Origin: CAZXDS01 sp964639525
GTDB taxonomy: Bacteria; Bacteroidota; Ignavibacteria; Ignavibacteriales; Melioribacteraceae
Direction of reading: 5' to 3'
DNA length: 8,213 nt
NCBI GenBank assembly: GCA_964639525.1
Contig: CAZXDS010000153.1
Location: 1 to 8,213 of the forward strand
Every line of letters begins with the position of its first letter. Position 1 is the first letter of the stretch. The notes under the pieces are model-generated. The model saw nothing but the letters and a program-made list of their open reading frames with translations, ran no database searches and was not told the DNA's origin. Below are positions 5,079 through 8,213 of the stretch, piece by piece. The translations under genes and the position numbers were made by a program.

Positions 5079-7877
5079 TCACGCTTCCGTTTTATATATT
5101 TTCACGGCACATTTTTTAAAATCAGTTTGTTTACTCATGGGGCATGTTGCATCAAGACAAACTTTGTTTATGAAAACCTTTTCGTCGAACCAAGGTACAA
5201 AAACAAGTCCTTCAGGAACACGATTTCTTCCTCTTGTTTCAATATGTGCTTTTACTTTTCCTCTTCTTGATTCAATCAAAACCAAATCGCCGTCCAGCAT
5301 ATTCATTTTTTTTGCATCTTCGGGATTCATAAAACAAAGCGCTTCCGGCACTGCCCTTCGCAGTTCAGGTACACGCATAGTCATTGTTCCGCTATGCCAA
5401 TGTTCAAGTACTCTTCCTGTACTAAGCCAGAAAGGATAATTTTTATCCGGCATTTCCGGCGGATCCATATATGGTCTGAAAAATATTTTCGCTCTGTTCG
5501 GAAGTTTAATTTTTCCTTTAGCAGCAATCGGACCTTTAAGTGTTCCCTGCAGTATTTCTTTTAACGCCGGTCCATAGAATGCAAAAGCACCCGCATTCGC
5601 TTTCTTGGCATAAACATCGTACTTTGAATTAAACCGCCACAAAGTTTCTTTTCCGTTAACAACAGGCCACTTCAAACCGCGTGCTTTATGATAATCATTG
5701 AACGGTGCTAAATCGTGAGCATGACCAAGACCAAACTTGCGGTATTCTTCCCACAAATATTTCTGAATAAAGAAACCATATCCCGAAAATTCTTTGCCGT
5801 CCGAACCTTTTACTTTTCTCTTATCGCCCGCAGCTTCCGAGTTTAATCTTCCACTACCAATAGGATCAGGCCAAGCAAAACTTTTAGCTTCATTATTTGC
5901 ATATAAAACATCGTAAAGTGTATTTTCCGGAGAATATCCCATTGCTTTCGCCTTATCCAAAACATCGGGCAAACCGCCTTTTAATCCTGGAATATTCTTT
6001 GCGCCCCAAACTTCTTTTAATTTAAACCGTTTTGAAAGTTCCATAAATTGCCACGTATCCGACATTGCATCACCAACTGGAGTTACCTGCTGAATCCAAT
6101 GCTGAGAACGTCTTTCGGCATTTCCGTAAGCCCCCCACTTTTCAAATATCATAGCGGTAGGTAAAACCAAATCCGAAACCTTTGCAGATATTCCGGGATA
6201 AACTTCGCTGCAAACAATAAAATTATCCATTTCGCGAGCTGCCTTTAACCAATGAGTGGCACTGGCACTGTTTTGATAAGGATTGCTAACATTTACCCAT
6301 GCAAATTTAATTTTCCCGTCTTCAATATCCCTATGAATTTTCATTACGTGAGCGCCCACTTTCGGATTTAGAGTCCCTTCGGGAATTTTCCAGATTTTTT
6401 CTGAAAATTTTCTGTGTTTAGGATTGGCAACAACTAAATCTGCCGGCAAGCGATGAGAAAAAGTACCTACTTCACGTGCCGTACCGCAAGCTGATGGCTG
6501 TCCTGTTAAACTGAAAGCTCCATTGCCGGGTTGTGCCTGTTTTCCTAAAAGTAGATGCACCATATAAGCTTGTTCATTTACCCACGAACCTCTTGTATGC
6601 TGGTTCATTCCCATTGTCCAGAAAGATGCTACTTTTCTGTCTTTTTCCATATACAAACTTGCTAAGGTCTTTAATTTTTTCTTAAAAGATTCAATAGATT
6701 CATTCGGATCACCCTTTGCAAGATTTGCAACAAAATCCAAATTGTAAGGTTCCAATGCTTTCTTAAATTCCTCGAACGGAATTGACCAATGTTTAACAGG
6801 CTTTTTAGTGTTGTTCATCTTGAGTGCATCGCCTTCTTTATATCCAAGATATGCTAATGTTACAGCTTCTCTTTCTGATATCTTTTTTTCTGCCTCGAAT
6901 CGGATAGTTTCATTCTCCAAGTCCGTATATTTCTTATTACCCGGCTTTCTCATTCCGTAACCAATATCAACCGGACCCGTAGCAAAAATTGTATATTTCT
7001 TTACGAAATCCCAATCAATTGCTTCCGGATGATTGTAAACTATTTCGTGTGCAATATAATTCCAAATAGCCAAATCCGTGTTTGGCTTAAAAAGTATTTC
7101 AATATCGGCTAAGTCCGAAGTTCTGTTTGTAAAAGTTGTAAGATTTACAACCTTAACTCTTTTAGGATTGGAAAGTTTTGTATCGGTAGCCCGCGACCAA
7201 AGAATCGGGTGCATTTCCGCCATATTGGCGCCCCAAGTAACAATCGTTTCAGTCAATTCTAAATCATCATAAGTACCGGCAGGTTCATCAATCCCAAAAG
7301 TTTGAATAAAACCAACCACCGCCGATGCCATACAATGACGGGCGTTTGGATCTATGTTATTAGAGCGAAGTCCGGCTTTCATTAATTTTACTGCAGCATA
7401 ACCTTCCATAATCGTGTATTGACCTGAACTAAATATTGCAATTCCTGCCGGTCCCAATTCATTCAACGTTTTCTTCATGTGCTTTTCCATCTCATCAAAA
7501 GCACGTTTCCAACTAACAGCTTTGAATTTACCTTTTTTGCTGAAATTACCATTCTCGTCAACTCGCAAAAGCGGTTTTTTCAAACGGTCATTTCCGTACA
7601 TTATTTTTGAATTGAAATATCCCTTAATGCAATTTAGTCCCCTGTTAACCGGTGCGAGCGTATCGCCTTTAACGGCAATAATTTTGTCGTCTTTTGTAGC
7701 TATCATTATTCCGCAGCCCGTGCCGCAAAACCGGCACACGGCTTTGTCCCATTTCCAGCCTTTTTCGCCATGTACAGCAAATGCTTTAATTGTGTTCGGT
7801 AATGAGCTAATCCCTACTGAAGTTGCGGCGGCAACAATAGCAGAGTTTTTGATAAAATCTCGTCTTGTTTGATTCAT
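5079..7877 (-). CDS. napA: Periplasmic nitrate reductase, catalytic molybdenum subunit NapA
   Basis: Reduces nitrate to nitrite in the periplasm using bis-MGD molybdenum and one [4Fe-4S] cluster. The 932-residue protein starts with a twin-arginine signal (MNQTRRDFIK, then a hydrophobic stretch to about residue 33). The [4Fe-4S] site is Cys48, 51, 55 and 83 (CRFCGTGC ... NCIKG), with Lys85 in the electron-relay position. NNIDPNARHCMASAV contains Cys182, the expected molybdenum ligand, and FGIDEPAGTYDD is NapA-typical. The end, TDFKKCAVKIYK, matches classical NapA. It is about 100 residues longer than E. coli NapA and close to the long form of Campylobacterota; much of the excess lies around residues 650-800. 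The frame extends 13 codons upstream to a TTG (7916), but that would put extra residues before the RR motif, so the ATG at 7877 is preferred; its ribosome site (TTGAGAAAAG) is weak. It is the first gene of the nap block. Confidence 0.97.
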   Translation of the reverse strand: MNQTRRDFIKNSAIVAAATSVGISSLPNTIKAFAVHGEKGWKWDKAVCRFCGTGCGIMIATKDDKIIAVKGDTLAPVNRGLNCIKGYFNSKIMYGNDRLKKPLLRVDENGNFSKKGKFKAVSWKRAFDEMEKHMKKTLNELGPAGIAIFSSGQYTIMEGYAAVKLMKAGLRSNNIDPNARHCMASAVVGFIQTFGIDEPAGTYDDLELTETIVTWGANMAEMHPILWSRATDTKLSNPKRVKVVNLTTFTNRTSDLADIEILFKPNTDLAIWNYIAHEIVYNHPEAIDWDFVKKYTIFATGPVDIGYGMRKPGNKKYTDLENETIRFEAEKKISEREAVTLAYLGYKEGDALKMNNTKKPVKHWSIPFEEFKKALEPYNLDFVANLAKGDPNESIESFKKKLKTLASLYMEKDRKVASFWTMGMNQHTRGSWVNEQAYMVHLLLGKQAQPGNGAFSLTGQPSACGTAREVGTFSHRLPADLVVANPKHRKFSEKIWKIPEGTLNPKVGAHVMKIHRDIEDGKIKFAWVNVSNPYQNSASATHWLKAAREMDNFIVCSEVYPGISAKVSDLVLPTAMIFEKWGAYGNAERRSQHWIQQVTPVGDAMSDTWQFMELSKRFKLKEVWGAKNIPGLKGGLPDVLDKAKAMGYSPENTLYDVLYANNEAKSFAWPDPIGSGRLNSEAAGDKRKVKGSDGKEFSGYGFFIQKYLWEEYRKFGLGHAHDLAPFNDYHKARGLKWPVVNGKETLWRFNSKYDVYAKKANAGAFAFYGPALKEILQGTLKGPIAAKGKIKLPNRAKIFFRPYMDPPEMPDKNYPFWLSTGRVLEHWHSGTMTMRVPELRRAVPEALCFMNPEDAKKMNMLDGDLVLIESRRGKVKAHIETRGRNRVPEGLVFVPWFDEKVFINKVCLDATCPMSKQTDFKKCAVKIYKTEA

Positions 7878-7921
7878 GGCTTTTCTCAAAAAAATGATAA
7901 AATATTTTATTTCCAACTGAA

Positions 7922-7943
7922 GATTGAAATTATTATTTCAATC
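7922..7943. promoter_or_regulatory. Perfect 9-bp inverted repeat upstream of napA (candidate operator or 5'-UTR hairpin)
   Basis: The half-sites are GATTGAAAT (7922-7930) and ATTTCAATC (7935-7943), separated by TATT and perfectly complementary. The repeat lies 45-66 bases before the napA ATG and immediately downstream of a TATAAT-like box, so it would fall at or just after the transcription start. It could be a dimeric regulator site or an RNA stem at the 5' end of the message. On the coding (minus) strand it is preceded, not followed, by a T-run, so it does not look like a terminator for either direction. It does not fit the FNR consensus exactly. Regulator unknown. Confidence 0.5.
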
Positions 7944-7951
7944 AAAAAAAA

Positions 7952-7957
7952 ATTATA
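7952..7957 (-). promoter_or_regulatory. Possible -10 box of the napA promoter
   Basis: TATAAT reads on the minus strand about 75 bases before the napA ATG. No TTGACA-like -35 element is present at 17-18 bases (AGATTT instead), so a promoter here would probably depend on an activator. The region is very AT-rich, so chance occurrence is a real possibility. Confidence 0.3.
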
Positions 7958-7991
7958 GTAACGGTTTTATTTTTAAATCTATATATATTAA

Positions 7992-8006
7992 TTAACACTG
8001 TGTTAA
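7992..8006. promoter_or_regulatory. Perfect 15-bp palindrome upstream of napA (candidate activator site)
   Basis: TTAACACTGTGTTAA is a perfect 7-bp inverted repeat about a central T. Its centre lies about 122 bases before the napA ATG and about 54 bases upstream of the start predicted from the TATAAT box, a reasonable place for an activator. It recalls CRP/FNR-superfamily sites in overall form but has a 1-base odd centre and does not match the TTGAT-N4-ATCAA consensus. The assignment to a regulator is open. Confidence 0.45.
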
Positions 8007-8081
8007 AACAATGCTTTTCTTTATAAAATAACTTGGTGAATTTGATATTGATAGAATAGAATGATTTTTCAACGGTTTCAT

Positions 8082-8213
8082 TTATTTAATACCAGTTAAA
8101 AAAGAATTTTTTGTCTTGATTAACTTATACACTAATTTTCCAAATGTCAAATAGTTTTCCAGCGATTCAGAGTCAAATAATACAGTTTTCAATATTAAAT
8201 TGTTGTTGTAGAA
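8082..8213 (-). CDS. Possible C-terminal end of a gene entering from the right edge
   Basis: A minus-strand frame is open from the window edge for 43 codons to a TAA at 8082-8084. The peptide reads in part LFDSESLENYLTFGKLVYKL and then IKTKNSFLTGIK. Its composition is protein-like, but a run of this length can occur by chance. The family is unknown. If real, the gene lies upstream of napA in the same direction, about 200 bases away. A short plus-strand frame (ATG at 8144) also runs off the edge and competes with it. Confidence 0.25.
   Translation of the reverse strand, partial: FYNNNLILKTVLFDSESLENYLTFGKLVYKLIKTKNSFLTGIK

Noticed and set aside
7078..7872. Plus-strand open frames opposite napA (7078-7272, 7477-7872 and likewise 5137-5439)
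   Set aside because: They are reverse-strand shadows of a strongly conserved napA coding sequence.
7878..7916. Upstream TTG start for napA giving 13 extra residues
   Set aside because: It would place a hydrophobic segment ahead of the twin-arginine motif, and the ATG at 7877 puts RR at residues 5-6 as usual.
8144..8213. Plus-strand frame starting at an ATG and running off the right edge
   Set aside because: Only 23 codons, no ribosome site, and a Cys-Cys-Cys run at the edge; no support for a real gene.

Overview
The window is an AT-rich bacterial scaffold fragment with two gene blocks that point towards each other. They are separated by an assembly gap of exactly 100 Ns (3188-3287). Short intergenic distances, A-rich ribosome-site spacers and the protein style would fit a Bacteroidota/Ignavibacteriota-like anaerobe, possibly a metagenome-assembled genome. 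That taxonomic reading is weak inference, because no RNA gene or marker gene is present.

Left block (1-2848, plus strand): seven tightly packed genes that look like one operon. They are (1) a cysteine-free ArsR-type winged-helix regulator with a His- and Met-rich tail; (2) a protein with a very Met-rich N-terminus joined to a winged-helix-like C-terminus; (3) an 85-residue protein that is about 20% methionine; (4) a one-helix membrane protein with a SHOCT domain; (5) a second, soluble SHOCT protein, a tandem duplicate of the fourth at its C-terminus; (6) a class I SAM-dependent methyltransferase with a Cys-containing N-terminal extension; (7) a DJ-1/PfpI-family protein. Genes 2 to 5 each carry an AAGGAG ribosome site. 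Genes 5/6 and 6/7 overlap by ATGA. Met-, His- and Cys-rich segments under an ArsR-type regulator suggest a soft-metal or thiol/electrophile stress response, but no metal pump or known resistance enzyme is present. This is the most likely place for an undescribed system.

Right block (3018-7877, minus strand): a periplasmic nitrate reductase cluster in the order napA-napG-napH-napB. NapA is the catalytic molybdenum protein, NapG and NapH are iron-sulfur quinol-oxidising partners, and NapB is the di-haem electron-transfer subunit, cut by the gap. The order, and NapGH apparently standing in for NapC, resemble the layout known from Campylobacterota such as Wolinella and Campylobacter. No napC or napD is visible, but the gap could hide genes. 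Just left of the gap is the C-terminal 55 codons of an unrecognised minus-strand gene.

The 336 bases upstream of napA (7878-8213) hold two perfect inverted repeats, a TATAAT-like box and perhaps the tail of a further gene. The inverted repeats are candidates for control of the nap operon.
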